Assembly (NCBI GenBank): GCA_903632075.3 | Contig: CAHIKZ030000247.1 | Location: 2,563,001-2,627,000 of the forward strand | DNA from: Acanthosepion pharaonis | Lineage: Eukaryota > Mollusca > Cephalopoda > Sepiida > Sepiidae | Direction of reading: 5' to 3' | DNA length: 64,000 bases | Part shown: positions 34,441 through 47,030 of the stretch, piece after piece | Layout: each line of letters opens with the position of its first letter | Numbering within the stretch: the first letter of the stretch is position 1 | Notes under the pieces: generated by a model | Database searches by the model: none | Told to the model about the DNA's origin: nothing | What the model saw: the letters and a program-made list of their open reading frames with translations, nothing else | Made by a program: the position numbers and the translations under genes

Positions 34441-34519
34441 ATTTTCAAACCGATCAAGGTTATAAGATAAAATAAAATAAAAAATAATTTTATCTTATTA
34501 CCTTGATCAGTTTGAAAAT
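34441..34519. repeat. 33-bp inverted repeat (hairpin)
   Basis: Arms 34441-34473 and 34487-34519 match with two differences; the 13-nt spacer is A-rich. The core is CGATCAAGGT / ACCTTGATCA. No flanking duplication is seen. Confidence 0.8.
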
Positions 34520-36965
34520 GTTTTTATTAAGTGAATCATATACATGTAGGAGGAGGGAAGAACATGCATCCCATATTGGTAATAATTCTGTATAATGCTG
34601 AAGATACAGGACCACTTAACTTCAGATTTTAATTTCTTGTGTCCAATGTATCTTAATGTACAGCCTAGCTGACCTCATTTGGCTTCTTATCGCTTTTGTT
34701 TTTGTTTTTATCACTATTGTTTTGAAATACCCAACATTGTAGTAGCAATAGTTTTGTTAAGAAAGGTTATATGATACTGGATGTAAATTTACCATACAAG
34801 GCTCAGAAATCAGTGCACTTTCTATAAATTTTGCCTTTATAAATTACTTTTTCCTTTAATTAAAATGGTATTCTTTAAGTCTAATTATGGCTAAACTAAT
34901 TATGATGAATGACTAATACTTTCAGTATACTGGTTCATAAAAATTTCGTATAATTTATAAGTTTTGCATACTTCCTTATTTTAGCAGTTTAGACTGGTGA
35001 AATATATAAAAATTTTATTTATACTACCTTTAAAAGTTTAATTGCCTAGGTTATTTTTTTAGTGCACGTTCTTTTGAGAGAAGTATATTCTCATGAAAGC
35101 CAGATGGTTTGTGTAAAAATCTTTTTCAGCTCAGTGGTTAAAACACACCAAATTTATGAAGGATCTATTTCTAGTTTATGGAAAATTATTTTTTTATATA
35201 TACTGACCAATGAAAGACATGATCTCAAGCTCTTGTAAGAAACCAAATTTCTTCAAATAAATAAGATTTCAGGTCAGTAGAGAGGAGAAGACATTTTGAC
35301 AACAAGGAGACAAGGTGAATCAGTATAAAGGAGCAGAAGGCATTTGACCTCAAGAAAAGAGCATCAAGAAAGAACAAGGTTAGCAGCCAGCTGCAGAGAG
35401 ACTAAAGAATTTTGAAGTTCAAATGAAAATTCTCCTGCAGTTGGGCAACAAAGAACAAAAAATTAAAAGAAATTTTCCGAAGCTTGAACTGTGAATTTAA
35501 AAGGGACTTTTCTAAAATTATTATATCTCCCAGAGATGCTTGTGGGGCAAGTAAAAGTAGGTGTTTTTGTTTTTTTCTGAAAAGTGGTTGCACCATTGTT
35601 TTTTTCTGACTTCTTCTGAATTGTTTTCTCTTTTTGTCATTGAATCCTTGTCTTTTTCTGAACTGAAATCATAATTTTTTTCCATTTTTTGATGGTAATC
35701 CTTTTATCAGAAATTGTTATCCAGCCTTAACAGGTGCACAAAAGGAAATTTTTGTGAAAATTTTGTGAAAATTTTGTATTTGTAGCTTTTTGTACTTGTG
35801 TAATAAATGTTTTTCCTTTAGAATTTTATGCAGTGGTTGAGTCTTATTTTGTAATTTGCACCTATTATCACTTGCTATTCCTACTAACTAGGTTTTTGTG
35901 TTTGACACTAGAACTTAGATTTAGTAGGGAATAAAATTTTTATAAATAAAATATGAAATTAGTAATCTAATTTATTTTGTTTGTATAATCTTTAAAATGC
36001 AATTTTAATCTGAAAGTGATTATTGTATTCCTGAGAAGTAATTATGTGACACTGAGATCTCGAGAGATTGATCAAACAAAAAGAGAAAGAAGGAATAAAA
36101 GAGAGTTTACTAAATGGATCATAAGTGTTGAAATTGCATGAGATGGATTGAAAAGTTGAGAAGAAAATTAAAAACAAAATGCATTGAAAAATCATGTTCT
36201 GAGATAATTCTAAGGAGAATTGAACAAACTTTAGTAAGATTGAACAAACCCAAAACCCACCCTTCCCCCAACTTTCACTGATAAGAAATAGACCATTAAG
36301 GTAACCATGAAGATGTCAGATACAAATAAAAACATGTGTTTCGAAGAAGAAAAGATAATTTCCATGACATCCAGAAGAAAAGATAATTTCCATGACATTC
36401 ATCCAAAGAAAATTTTAAATCCAAACATTAATTGGATACAAGTGGTAAGGAAAAATTAATTACTATTTTGAAATGGCCATGTGCAAGAAGGCTGTGTGGA
36501 CTAGTCAGTCGTAAAACAAATGCATAAAAACAGAGAAAAGATAAACTTTCATTTTAAGGAGTGTGGAAATAGATTTTTCTTTCTCCAGTTCTTGAGTAGT
36601 TTGGTCCATCGAAAGGATGCCAGCATGGGACAAGCTGATAGATAAGGACTAGTTATTGAAAACCCCTTTTGTCTTTCACTGCACCATCTGGAAGTTGGAT
36701 TTATCACCCAGGAATCTGAGCTGAGGTTGGCTGTTAAGAAAATGGGAGAAGGATGAGAAGAAGAAGAAAGAAGAAAGAGAAGAGACAGAGAGATTAGCAC
36801 CACTTATATAGGAGTGAAGGTACAAAGCAGGGTGTAAATAGAGTAAGAGTTAAGGGGTGACTCTCAAAAGGGGACTGGGAAACCCCAAATTTGTAAAACC
36901 ACTTGTGTAAATGTATTTTTCTATATGGAAATTTGGAAAAGGTTGATACTTAGTGTAGGAAACAA
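34520..36965. other. Unannotated intron 1 sequence
   Basis: No gene recognised. A direct 24-nt duplication (AGAAAAGATAATTTCCATGA..) lies at about 36348-36400. The segment 35190-35860, with a late GTAATAAATG, could be an old LTR but has no paired end. Confidence 0.4.
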
Positions 36966-37270
36966 TTGAACTCAAGCCTACTCAACCCCATCTCTGCTAG
37001 ACACAGGACTCAAAGGCTAACTGGTAGAGTCAAACTTAAGTGGAAAAGTGGTTTTCCTGATGAAAAAAAAGGCTGAAGGTTCAATTCCTGCTGTAGGCAC
37101 AACTTTTCTTTAGTAGGACTTTTCATTTTAGGTCACTTGTTATTAATTCCATTGTTTAATGCAATAAAAAGCAAGGATAGCAATTCAAACACATGGAAAC
37201 CCTAAAAACAACCTTTACAGTAATAAAAAATAATGCTGGATAAAAAAAATCCTTTAAAAAATTACTACGT
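36966..37270 (+). mobile_element. tRNA-derived SINE (family S2)
   Basis: A tRNA-like head with box A-like GGCTAACTGGTAGAGTC and box B-like GAAGGTTCAATTCCTGC, then a tail (GTTATTAATTCCATTG, AATAATGCTGGATAAAAA) that also occurs at 38880-39015 and in part at 39465-39530. Confidence 0.55.
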
Positions 37271-37275
37271 TTAAT

Positions 37276-37545
37276 TATCTTACTTTTTATAAAATGCAGA
37301 TTGTGTGTGTGTGTCTGTACGTTTATATATTGGATCGGATTTCCTACATTTTTCAACCGATTTCAACAAAACTTCACAGGACTATGTAAAATTACCTTGC
37401 GGTGGTTCTGACAGTGCCAAATATTGGAAAAACACAATTGTTTTTGCACGAAATCAATTTGAAAACACGGTTAAGTGTATCGCACCCGGCCGGAAGTTAC
37501 TGCCGGCTACTCAAACGTCCAAATGCCGTTAACTTCCTGTGATTC
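37276..37545 (+). mobile_element. Helitron-like family A, copy 2 (5' part)
   Basis: Head with TG tract and GATCGGATTTCCTACATTT as at 6404; the 3' hairpin end is missing and the sequence passes into a CpG-rich piece at about 37480. Confidence 0.6.
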
Positions 37546-37740
37546 AATATTTTCTTTTTCAGAGAACAATCCACAAGAAGTAAACAGACAAAATCTAAAC
37601 ATACACAAGTCCTCCTAAATAAAAAATAATAACCGGAAACTACTTTAAATACACATGGTGTCCAAAAATTTTTACTGTATTCAATAAGTAAAAATCATAA
37701 ATTGTAAAAGATTACTACTAAATGAATACAATTTGTTAGA

Positions 37741-38395
37741 TCATCTTACTTATTATAAAATGCAGATTGTGTGTGTGTGTGTGTGTGTGTGTACGTTTAT
37801 ATATGGGATCGTATTTCCTACATTTTTCAACCAATTTCAACAAAACTTCAAAGGACTACGTAAAATTACCTGGCAGTGGTTCTGACAGCGCCAAAAATTG
37901 TTTTTGCATAAAATCAATTTGAAAATACGATTAAGAGGCATTAATGAAAGGGGGACAACTCATATCGAGTTATACTTATTATAAAACCCAGGTTGGTTGT
38001 TTGTGTGTGTGTGTGTGTGTTCGTTTATATATGGATCGGATTTCCTACATTTTTCAACCGATTTCAACAAAAATTCACTTTTTTTTGGCAGATAGTGTTT
38101 CTTATTGTCTTGCACACTTTATTTTTACATTCAGAATGCTTTAAAAATTCCATTTACAAGACAATTGTTTATAATAAAATTCTATTCAATCGGTAGACTC
38201 ATAACGATTGAAAACAATGTGACTTTGGGTTTGACCAATTCGTTAAAAAAACAAAAAAAAACTAATTAAGACGTGCGTGTCCGTCAACCTTAAACAATAA
38301 TCTTTGTTAATTTTATTTTTCAGTCTTTATGATGGTCGATACTTGATCTGACTCTTACTGTTACATCACCGGGCAACGCCAGGCTCTACTGCTAG
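37741..38395 (+). mobile_element. Helitron-like family A, copy 3
   Basis: Two 5' heads (about 37745 and 37970) and a 3' end with a GC-rich, imperfect hairpin (CCGGGCAACGCCAGG) and CTAG at 38392-38395 followed by T. The same doubled-head design as copy 1. Confidence 0.65.
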
Positions 38396-38829
38396 TATTA
38401 ATTATTTGCAAACATGCATTTTACTAAACACATTTTTTTTAAAACACCCCAACAAGAAACATCCTGAGAGAACATTTGCCTACTTTTGAATATAAACTCG
38501 TCTTAATAGTTTAAGAGCTTACAAATTTTAAGAACTTTGAAATTTGTAAAAATTTACTACATTTTCAGAAAACTTTCAGCTCTATTTTTTAAAATATTAT
38601 ATATTTAATACATATCTTAGCAACACTAGTCAGTAACTACTCCAGTTTTTAATATGTAGCGTTAAAAAAATCTTTATTTACATTATCTACACTCAGACTA
38701 TTGTCCTCATCTTTGTTGTTGTTATTGTTATGGCAACATCTCAGTCATTATGCCCTTCAGTCTTATTCAGTTGATTATTGATACAAGTAATCCTCAGGGA
38801 AATTTAAACTGAATCTTTTATTTAATCTA
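38396..38829. other. Unannotated intron 1 sequence
   Basis: No recognised feature. Confidence 0.4.
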
Positions 38830-39015
38830 CAGACATAGATTATTCTTACTCCACTGGAAACAGTTTTTCTTTAATAGAACTTCTCAATTAGTGCCAATTG
38901 TTATTAATTTCACTGCTTAAAGAAATTAAAAAAACAGTGATACCAACTCAAACATATATACTTACTAAAAATAATGTTTATAGTAATAAGAAATAATGTT
39001 GAATAAAAATATCCT
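38830..39015 (+). mobile_element. SINE S2 tail fragment
   Basis: Matches the 3' part of the SINE at 36966-37270; the tRNA-like head is missing. Confidence 0.5.
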
Positions 39016-39039
39016 TTTGATATATATATATATATATAC

Positions 39040-39457
39040 ATACTCGATTCTCCCGTCGAATTCAACGTATGAGGGTCAAGCAGATCAGTTCCTAGGGAAC
39101 TGACAGCCCGACAACAGCACATGAGATTTGACTATAGTGGTGAAGGTTTCGTGCAGGACCATCCACATTTTTTGAAGGGCCGAATACAAAAACCTGTTGC
39201 ACTATGTGCCACAAGGTTCCCAAATGACCCTCCACAGGTTTTGAATTCAGAGTTGTCCTTCTCCTAGACCAGTTGCCATCCAAGGCTATAGAACCCAGTC
39301 TGTCCTGCTATTTACCCATAGCTGGAGGGAGAAGAGGATTCATACCTTTCCCAAGGGTATTAACACGGAAGTGAATGTAATGGATTCGACTGGAATTCGA
39401 ACTCGGCTCTCTGATTCCTCAATCCAAGCCACTATCCATTACCTCACCGTGCCTCCT
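39040..39457 (-). mobile_element. tRNA-like SINE S1, copy 2
   Basis: Best preserved copy. The minus-strand 5' end reads GGAGGCACGGTGAGGTAATG (box A region) and GAGTTCGAATTCCAG (box B). It is bracketed by S2 tail repeats and TA tracts, so it probably inserted into an S2 tail at a TA run. Confidence 0.7.
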
Positions 39458-39525
39458 TTAACACATTACTTACTAAAAATAATGTTTATAGTAATAAGAA
39501 ATAACGTTGAATAAAAATATCCTTT

Positions 39526-39561
<36 letters not shown>

Positions 39562-39565
<4 letters not shown>

Positions 39566-39941
39566 AACTTGCCTGTTGTTTTCAACATATGAGGGTCAAC
39601 CATCTCAGTTCTTAGAAGCAACAGCCATACTACACGGATATATCATTTGATTATAGTGGTGAAGGATTGTGCAAAAACAACCACACTTTTTGGAAGAGCT
39701 GAATACAGAGAAATGGTTCACAGTATGCCACGTTTCCCAAATGACCCTCTGCAGGTTTTGAATTCAGAGTTGTTCTTCTCCTAGACTGTTTGCCACCCAA
39801 GGCTATAGCACCCAATCTGTCCTGCTATTTACCCATAGTGGAGAGAAGTGATGGATTCATACCTTTCCCAATGGTATTAGCACATAAGTGAATGTAATGA
39901 ACTCGACTGGAATTGGAACTGCTACCTTTTACTCCACAGTG

Positions 39942-39945
<4 letters not shown>
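39562..39945 (-). mobile_element. tRNA-like SINE S1, copy 3
   Basis: Same family and orientation as 39040-39457, with a damaged head. A duplicated S2 tail (39465-39530) lies between the two, indicating a segmental tandem duplication of tail, TA tract and SINE. Confidence 0.65.

Positions 39946-40026
<81 letters not shown>
39946..40026. repeat. (TC)n-(TA)n compound microsatellite
   Basis: TCTCTC run to about 39975, then a TA run to 40026. Confidence 0.95.
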
Positions 40027-40029
<3 letters not shown>

Positions 40030-41117
40030 AAGCCAAGCATTTTTGTCTGTAACTTTTTACTCTTCATCTTCTTTGAGCAGTAAAACTTGAATTTGGATTG
40101 CCAATTTTATTTTACATGCTTCCACCTGTTATACTATCCTGCATTTCCAGTTTCTTAAAATACCTTCAAAGTATACAATTTGCCTTTTTAACTTGTTGAA
40201 CCTGTACTATTGATTCATTGGTGCAATGTTATGGTATCTAATTGCTGTCATATTGGTAAACTAGTAAGTGCATGAATCACCACATATTTGATGTCAAAGA
40301 CATATCTTGAAACATGGTGTTCAGTGTATTACTGATCTGGTCCCTTAGGAATAGGGTAAATAAAATGTCTGCATTCTTTATTGCCATATTTCTGCAAATA
40401 ATTTGAAATATATTTGTGCCTGTATGAAGATGAATTGAGACACTGATCAAGTTCTATCAGTTATGGATATTGCCACTGTTATCTTTGTGCAAAATGAAGA
40501 TTTACCTACTGGCATACCAAAAAGATTTACATGCTCAACATGTGCATAGAATAAGGCAATCCATATGAGCAACTTTATACAAGTTATTTGTTGTTCTTCA
40601 CTTCATTACATGCCAATTCTGAAATAGTGAAATTTATCAAAAATTTCCAGGTTAAAGTTTAAATGACAGCTACAAGTTTGTATAAACAAATTTATCTTTC
40701 AGTCAGAGAGCAGGAATTAAGAGAACACTGAACTTGTTTACATTGCTATTTCCTTTTCACACATATCTTTCTCTTTATCTTAACATCTAAACCTTCTTTT
40801 TCTACCAGATAACAACATATTTATCATGAATGTTTATCTGCAAATAAATGTATACATCTGTGTGCATTGTTCAGTGATCTGTTTTTAAAACTTTATATAA
40901 AATAACATTTTTTTCTAATTTAACTGACAAATTGAATTAAATTGTAAAAATTTAATTTTTGTAAAACATATAATGTCAAAAGTAGTATTCAAAGTAGAAC
41001 TGGCTGTGTTCAAATCCTGACTTAGTCTGTTTTGTTCACTTTTGCAGTAATTAACTGGAAATTGGAAATAGTCGAATAGACTCTAAATTACAAACCATGG
41101 ACAACACAAAAATGTAT
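40027..41117. other. Unannotated intron 1 sequence
   Basis: No recognised coding, repeat or RNA signal. Confidence 0.4.
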
Positions 41118-41275
41118 AGGAAAGAAATGCTATTTCCAACACTATTACATATCCACATAGATACCATATTAAAACATGGCCAAACTTTATTTTCTATTCA
41201 CTAACAGACAATATTACACACATGCCAAAATGATTTCACAATACAACACACACAGTTTAAATCAAAATATCTAAA
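41118..41275 (-). repeat. Interspersed repeat R2, copy 2
   Basis: Reverse-complement match to 21468-21625. Confidence 0.65.
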
Positions 41276-41849
41276 GAATAATTATAATGGGATATGTGAT
41301 TCATGCTAGGAAATATTAGACATCTGAATTTAATTTAATGCTCATCAGAAACCTTGATCTAAAATGAGTTGATATGTGGTGACCCCAACATTTACTGGAT
41401 TCACCTAAAGAAATTTCAAAGTAAGTTTTGTATTTGTGTCACATCAGAAAGTCAAAAGTCCTAAGAGCCCCAAAGGTTGGTCTATAGAAGGTGACCGCAA
41501 ATCCATCAAGTGCGGAATTGAGCCTAGGCGAGTGTTGATTGTTGCACCAACCAAAAGCAAGGAAATAAAACCACCTGAACTTTGGTTATACATGCACAAG
41601 ATAGTTGAATAACAGTCAGTTATTCAAATGTTTGATATATAAAGGAAGTATATAGAATCCCTGACATCCTCACAAGTACAAGAATGAACATTTGTAGAAT
41701 GGCACAAAAGCTTTGATTTGGCCAACATTAATTTGATGGGAGTCCAGTAATGAATCCTAAACCTCTAGAGGAACTCATATATACAATCTATTGCTAAAGA
41801 TGCTGAAAAAAGGTTCGTTCCTTGTACCACTCCAGTAAGTACTTGACAC

Positions 41850-42420
41850 CCCTGCTATAATTTTTTACAAGAACCAGATCAGGCCAAAAATGGAGTATTG
41901 TTTCCATATCTGGAGCTGCCCAATCCTCGCTTGCCTGTCTTTATCAAGTTTAAAAGTGTATACATGGCCTTACAGGTAATGAATTATTTTTCATCCTGCA
42001 ACACCTTTCCAATACATGAAACATCACAAGTCTCTCGCTGCTGTTACTTTCCATGGCAAATATTCTGATGAGCTACATTCCTTGGTTCCACCTGTTTGGA
42101 TCTTTACAGCTGGGATTCATCATGCCATGTACATAAGGATTCTCTTCATATTCCATTATTCAGAAGTTCCACTGAGACAGCTTCTTCCCAAGAACTACTG
42201 CTTTGTGGAATATATTTCCAGAGGTTGCTTTCCCAATCACTACAATCTTAACCTCTTCAAGGGTTAATTATTATATTTCCTACATAACCTCATAAATTAC
42301 ACTCCTTGCCTTCTAAAAAGCTCATACAATATGACATGGTAACCCTCTACCTTGAGTAGCTCTTTGTATAAAAAATATAATACTGAAAACACAGGTATAG
42401 TTTTACATAAGAATTACTAG
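41850..42420 (+). mobile_element. CR1-like LINE 3' end (second subfamily)
   Basis: IRPKMEYCFHIWS is a typical CR1/Jockey ORF2 block. Later text includes FHGKYSDELHSLVPP, and a 3' UTR shared with 16140-16440 ends near GTAACCCTCTACCTTGAGTA. Stops separate the blocks. Confidence 0.7.
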
Positions 42421-43262
42421 TGTAACAATAATTTGACCATGTATAAAGAATAAACAAATAAGCTTAAATGTCTAAGACAAATAAGAGTTAAAATAAACAC
42501 ATAAATAAGTAGCTTCAGATAGTAAAGGCCCCAGGTGAAAAGAGGTTATCAGTGAAAAGAAGGTTTTAGAAAAGATTTGCTCACCTGCATAGTAAAAATA
42601 TAAATTCATTTACAATAGTGATAATTGGTATTGCCATTGTGACTATCCCTTCATTATATTTACTGTGACAAGAATGTCTGTGTGTTACAAAAGTAATTAT
42701 CCAGGTTTTTAAAATTGTGCACAATGTTTCAGAATTTGCACTGAAATATAGTACACATAAGATCCTTAAAAGTAATCATACTTGGTGTTCAAATTATAAA
42801 AGTAATCCAAAATGCAATATCATCAGCAATGATTGATTATCCTATAGGCAAGTATAAACAGCAACCTAGAACCTCACAAACTTGATTATAATGCTGGCTA
42901 AAAAAATATGTTTTTTTTTTTAATATAGTTGTGTTGAAATAGTAATATTTCTTAAAGAATATTCTTATTGATAAAGAAAAGATAGCTATTCTAGTTTATT
43001 TAAAGAATTTGCAATAAGTTTGCTTCAAGTTATGTAAATGTCATTAAAATATATGATGAATAAAACATATTCAAGACAAGTGCTGGTGATTTAGAAGGTG
43101 GCACTGTCAGAGTGAGCATAATTCCATGGTAACAGGACAAAATCCTATTGGACAAAATCTCAACCTCTTATGTTAAAAGTGGACAAAATCCCAATCTCAT
43201 AAATGAAAGTGTCATATATAAAACAAAATAAATTAAACATTGAAAATTCAAGGAACTTGTAA
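42421..43262. other. Unannotated intron 1 sequence
   Basis: No recognised feature; GGACAAAATC is repeated three times at 43135-43190. Confidence 0.4.
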
Positions 43263-43415
43263 TTCAAACTTTAATGTCAAGTTGAGATAATATGTACAAT
43301 ATCAAATATATGTACTTATATGTACATTTTTCAATATATACACTTATATGTACAATATCAAATATGTACACTTATATGTACAATATCCACTATATACACT
43401 TTTAGGTACAATATC
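43263..43415. repeat. TATGTACAATATC minisatellite, left half
   Basis: About five copies of a 27-35 bp unit (CACTTATATGTACAATATC). The same repeat resumes at 45069. Confidence 0.8.
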
Positions 43416-45068
43416 TATGACTCTATTTAATGCTGGAAGATGTTTAATGCTGAAAAATAAAGATTAAAAGATAGACTGATCAGCTATAATATTTAATGCT
43501 GGAAAATAGGGATTAGAAGATATAATGAAGGATAGACTGATCAGCTTTGATGAAGAAAATTAAAGATCTTATTTTTAAGAAGAAATTAAGATTCTTAGAG
43601 AATGAGAATTGCAAAAAGGATAATGTTTTGAGAGAGTAATGTGGCAAGTGTGAGAGTAATTAATTACAAAAGGCGCTGGAGATAGTCGGGATGGGCTGAC
43701 TTAGCAGTAGAGTGGTCGAAGGACCCGGAGCTGAGAACAATAGCGTCTTAAGTTTCTAAAACAAGTTTTTAAAACAAGAAAGTGCGTAAGCCGTAATTTT
43801 ACAAATAGTCAATTTTGACAATTGATGAATGAGGGTCACTAAAAAAAAAGCTGGTTATCAACACACAATAGAAAGCAGACGGGCTTTAAAGAAGTGTTGA
43901 TTCATGATATGGAATGGATAGGATCAACGCAGAAACAATCTGTCATCCAGAAGTGGAAAACAAAGATATTTCGTAAACAGGCATAGAATTTAAGGAACAG
44001 CCAATCAAGAAGGGACATGTGTTAAATATCAGAATTTTGACAAGGTGAGAAAAAGACTTGCGAAGGCAAATTTCCCAATGATAAATTTAATTCTTAATTG
44101 TGACACACCGGAAAACCCTACGTAAGCAAAACGTTGAGGAGATAAAGTCTGTGATGAAGTAAATTGAGTCGCGCCAAGACGACCGAGAAGCCATTGGCCG
44201 GGTGTTAGCTATAGTGGCGGGAGCAGCTAAGACAATAGGAAAAGTGGAGAATTTATTAACGTCCTTCGAAAGGTGTTTTAGGGGAATCACCGAAACCCCA
44301 GACCACGTCTTGCCCGACGCCGATATGGGGTGAGGGCCCATATAAGCAAATGCGCAGGGCCGAGAAGTGAGAACTGCGGAGAATACTGACGAGCACTGTT
44401 AAGAGTCCGTATTGAAGACCAACCAGCTCGCTGAGACTGTCCACGTGATTCCTGCCAAGAACAAGAACGCAGACTTTGAAGGAAAACTACGCTAAGATCA
44501 AAAAGTAATCTTCACTCTTGTACTAACAAAGTTAATCCGAAAAACAGAACTCAGATAACCCCGAAAATCAGAATTACACTGACGCCAAAACAGAACGAAT
44601 TTCATATTGAAAATAGAATTTCGTAATCCAGCTCTGAGAACTTGCACAAGTGTTACACTCATTTATGACGGTTTGGGACAATAATTGTTGTAAACCAAAG
44701 AACCGATATAAAAGGTGAAATTTGTTATTAATTCTGCGTCATATTTTGTTTTATTTTTCATTTTTATTGATGCGCACCTTCACCCTGTCGGATCGGCTTG
44801 GTATCAAAGATTCCGACAGCAACCGGAATTGACCGTCCTATGATTAAAAATCCACAAAATGGTATATGAAAAAGGTTGGGATTGAACAGGTTACTTCGGT
44901 AAAATACATCCTAGATGAGCCCGAGGGCTTGGGTGCTACATATTCGGATCCGACCAAAGACCTTAGAACCCAGAAGGTGGTACGTTATTGGTCCCGTGAC
45001 CGAAGGCGGTCGAAGGTACCACATTATTGGTGACCGTGATCAAGGATCAGCCCGCAGAAGGTGTCACA
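43416..45068 (+). mobile_element. LTR-like insertion that splits the minisatellite
   Basis: About 1.65 kb of visibly more CpG-rich sequence lies between two halves of one minisatellite. Within it, 44099-45068 starts TGTGACA and ends TGTCACA. A TATATAAG-like box (CCATATAAGC) lies near 44338, and TGGTATCAAAGA at 44799-44810 resembles a tRNA primer-binding site. A related segment at 54510-55095 has the same order of blocks (CCATTGG.CGG..GT, later CTTCACCC.G). No coding remains. It is probably an LTR plus leader of an old element. Confidence 0.45.
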
Positions 45069-45180
45069 TATCCACTATATAAACTTATATATACAATATC
45101 CACTATAACCACTTATATGTACAATTTCCAATATATGCACTTATATGTACAATATCTAATATATACATTCCAATATCAAA
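45069..45180. repeat. TATGTACAATATC minisatellite, right half
   Basis: Three to four further units of the repeat at 43263-43415. Confidence 0.8.
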
Positions 45181-45480
45181 TTGAATGAATTATGATGACA
45201 ACTTGATAGTAGCGGTTCAAAGAAAAGAATCCTTTGCATCAGTTGAGAGGACAGCATCACCAACAACGAGATCCTCTCTTGGACTTCTCTTCCCAGCATC
45301 GAGGCTACCATTATTCATAACCATCTCTGTCACTGCTGCAGCCCGATGGGAGGAAAGTAATAGGGAGAGAGGATGACGATCCCAATGCTTGGATGCGAGC
45401 GGCTGCCGACGGCAACTTAATTCAAATAACGAATTAAGATTAATTTCAAGTGAAAAAATTCAGTTCAAGTATTTTTTATT

Positions 45481-45845
45481 GATTGATTCTTACGGCTTAC
45501 CAAACTTTAGCAGGTTATTTAAAGCCAGAAAATATTTTTAGATTGTAGCGCTTTTATGGAGATAATAATGATTTACTGATACAAGTCATAATTTTTAAAC
45601 TAGAGAGGATTCGTATTTCTGCCAAGAGTATTTGCGCATAAGTAAATATAATGAACCCAGCTGGAACTGGAACTCGGCTCTCCGATTTCCAATTCCGAGT
45701 CGTTATTCATTACACCACCCGCACATCCATGCTTACAACATCTGGTATTCCCAAGCGGTCATCCATACTGACCAAGTTCGACGTTGCTTAACTTCAGTGA
45801 TCGGACGAGAACCGGTATTTTAACGTGATAAGGCCTTTAGCCGCA
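45481..45845 (-). mobile_element. 5S rRNA-headed SINE, copy 2
   Basis: On the minus strand 45841-45731 is a well preserved 5S rRNA copy (ACCGGTTCTCGTCCGATCAC, TGAAGTTAAGCAACGTCG, CCGCTTGGGAATACC), followed by the tRNA-like body (GTAATGAATAACGACTCGG, GAGTTCCAGTTCCAGC) and a 3' part with GGCTTTAAATAACCTGC and CAATCAATAA. It keeps far more CpGs than the copy at 21984. Confidence 0.75.
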
Positions 45846-46399
45846 GTTTAAGTATTGTCTCAAAATATCCTTTTGAAGCATACAAAATGTATGCATATGT
45901 ATGTAAAGGTAGTCCTTGAAATAAGACGTGTACGAGTTATGGGACCAACATTTATGGCTATCCCAATATGTAGTCCCAGACTTATCTCGGCCTATTTTTT
46001 TTTTTTAGCGTTATCCTATTCTGTCGTCAGTTTTTATATTTGTACGTTTGATGCCATTTAAGTAGAACAAGGTATATTAGATAGATGACATGTGTTAATA
46101 AAAATTTATGTTTTATATTTATGTTTTTTTTTACCTTCTAAAGCAAAAAAAAAAAAAAACAAAAAAAAAACAAAAGAAAAAAACAATACCCACTCCAAAT
46201 ACTACTACTACAATTATTCACTACAGGGGTATTCGAGTTATGTCAGGACCGACTCACAACGAGGTTGGTTGGAATCAAATACTGTTGTAACTCGAGAACT
46301 ATATTTAGATGTGTATATGCCCTCACTTCTCCCCAATTAAATCAAAATCAGAAAGTTTCATATTTAAATATCCCTGAGGTTGGGCTGATCCTTTGTAAA
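45846..46399. other. Unannotated sequence with a poly-A stretch
   Basis: An A-rich run at 46145-46190 is followed by CpG-containing sequence; no domain recognised. Confidence 0.4.
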
Positions 46400-47030
46400 A
46401 TAGGAGAGTGATGTCTGAAAAGTAGGATACAAACATTTACTAATTCAAAATGTGCATCGTTTATTAGTACTACTATGATACTTTCCCATATAATCGCCGT
46501 CGAAATTGATGTACTTGTCTTATCGATGCTGAGGCACAAATAGCCTCTTCGGAGAACGTGAAATGACTGATGCCACACTTGCACCTTTGCGACAAGGCCG
46601 TCATCTGTGTGAAACCGCTTCCTGGATAAATATCGTTTGAGGAACCAAAACAGATGATAATCTGTATAAGCAAAGTTAGGACAATATGGGCGCATCCCAA
46701 CCATAGCGCTGGAGACACTCCTTTGTCAGGTTGGCTGTGTGTGTGATAGCGTTCTCGCGCAGTAAGATGTCACGCTTATGGAAAAGTCCTGATCTTTTTC
46801 AACGAACAGTTTCCAGTGTTTCACGGTATCTGTTTAACCATGCCCTATGAAGTTTATGAGCAACACATCTTTTGCATTTCATTAACATACCATCAGTTTC
46901 TTCATTGACTGCTGAACTTTGAATTCCTGTGAGTTCGGTGACAATAAATGCTTCCAGATCATGGTGTCTATCTTTGACTCCGGGGTCAAAGTTTTATTAC
47001 CTGTAATCATGTGCTATAAAAATCCCAATC
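46400..47030 (-). pseudogene. mariner transposase C-terminal relic
   Basis: In minus-strand order and shifting frames: LTPESKIDTMIWKH, EFKVQQSMKKLM, VLLINFIGHG, LLRENAITHTANLTK, ECLQRYGWDA, YTDYHLFWFLKRYL, KRFHTDD and DKYINFDGDYMGK. These are the usual blocks of the catalytic half of a mariner-family transposase. At least three frameshifts are present, and sequence normally found between WDA and DYHLF is lost. Terminal repeats not identified. Confidence 0.75.

Noticed and set aside
41380..41560. GGTGACCCCAACA resembling a retroelement primer-binding site
   Set aside because: No LTR end next to it and no coding downstream; one short match is not enough.
44087..44444. Minus-strand ORFs in the LTR-like insertion
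   Set aside because: Open because of higher GC content; no domain, and the segment is better explained as LTR sequence.
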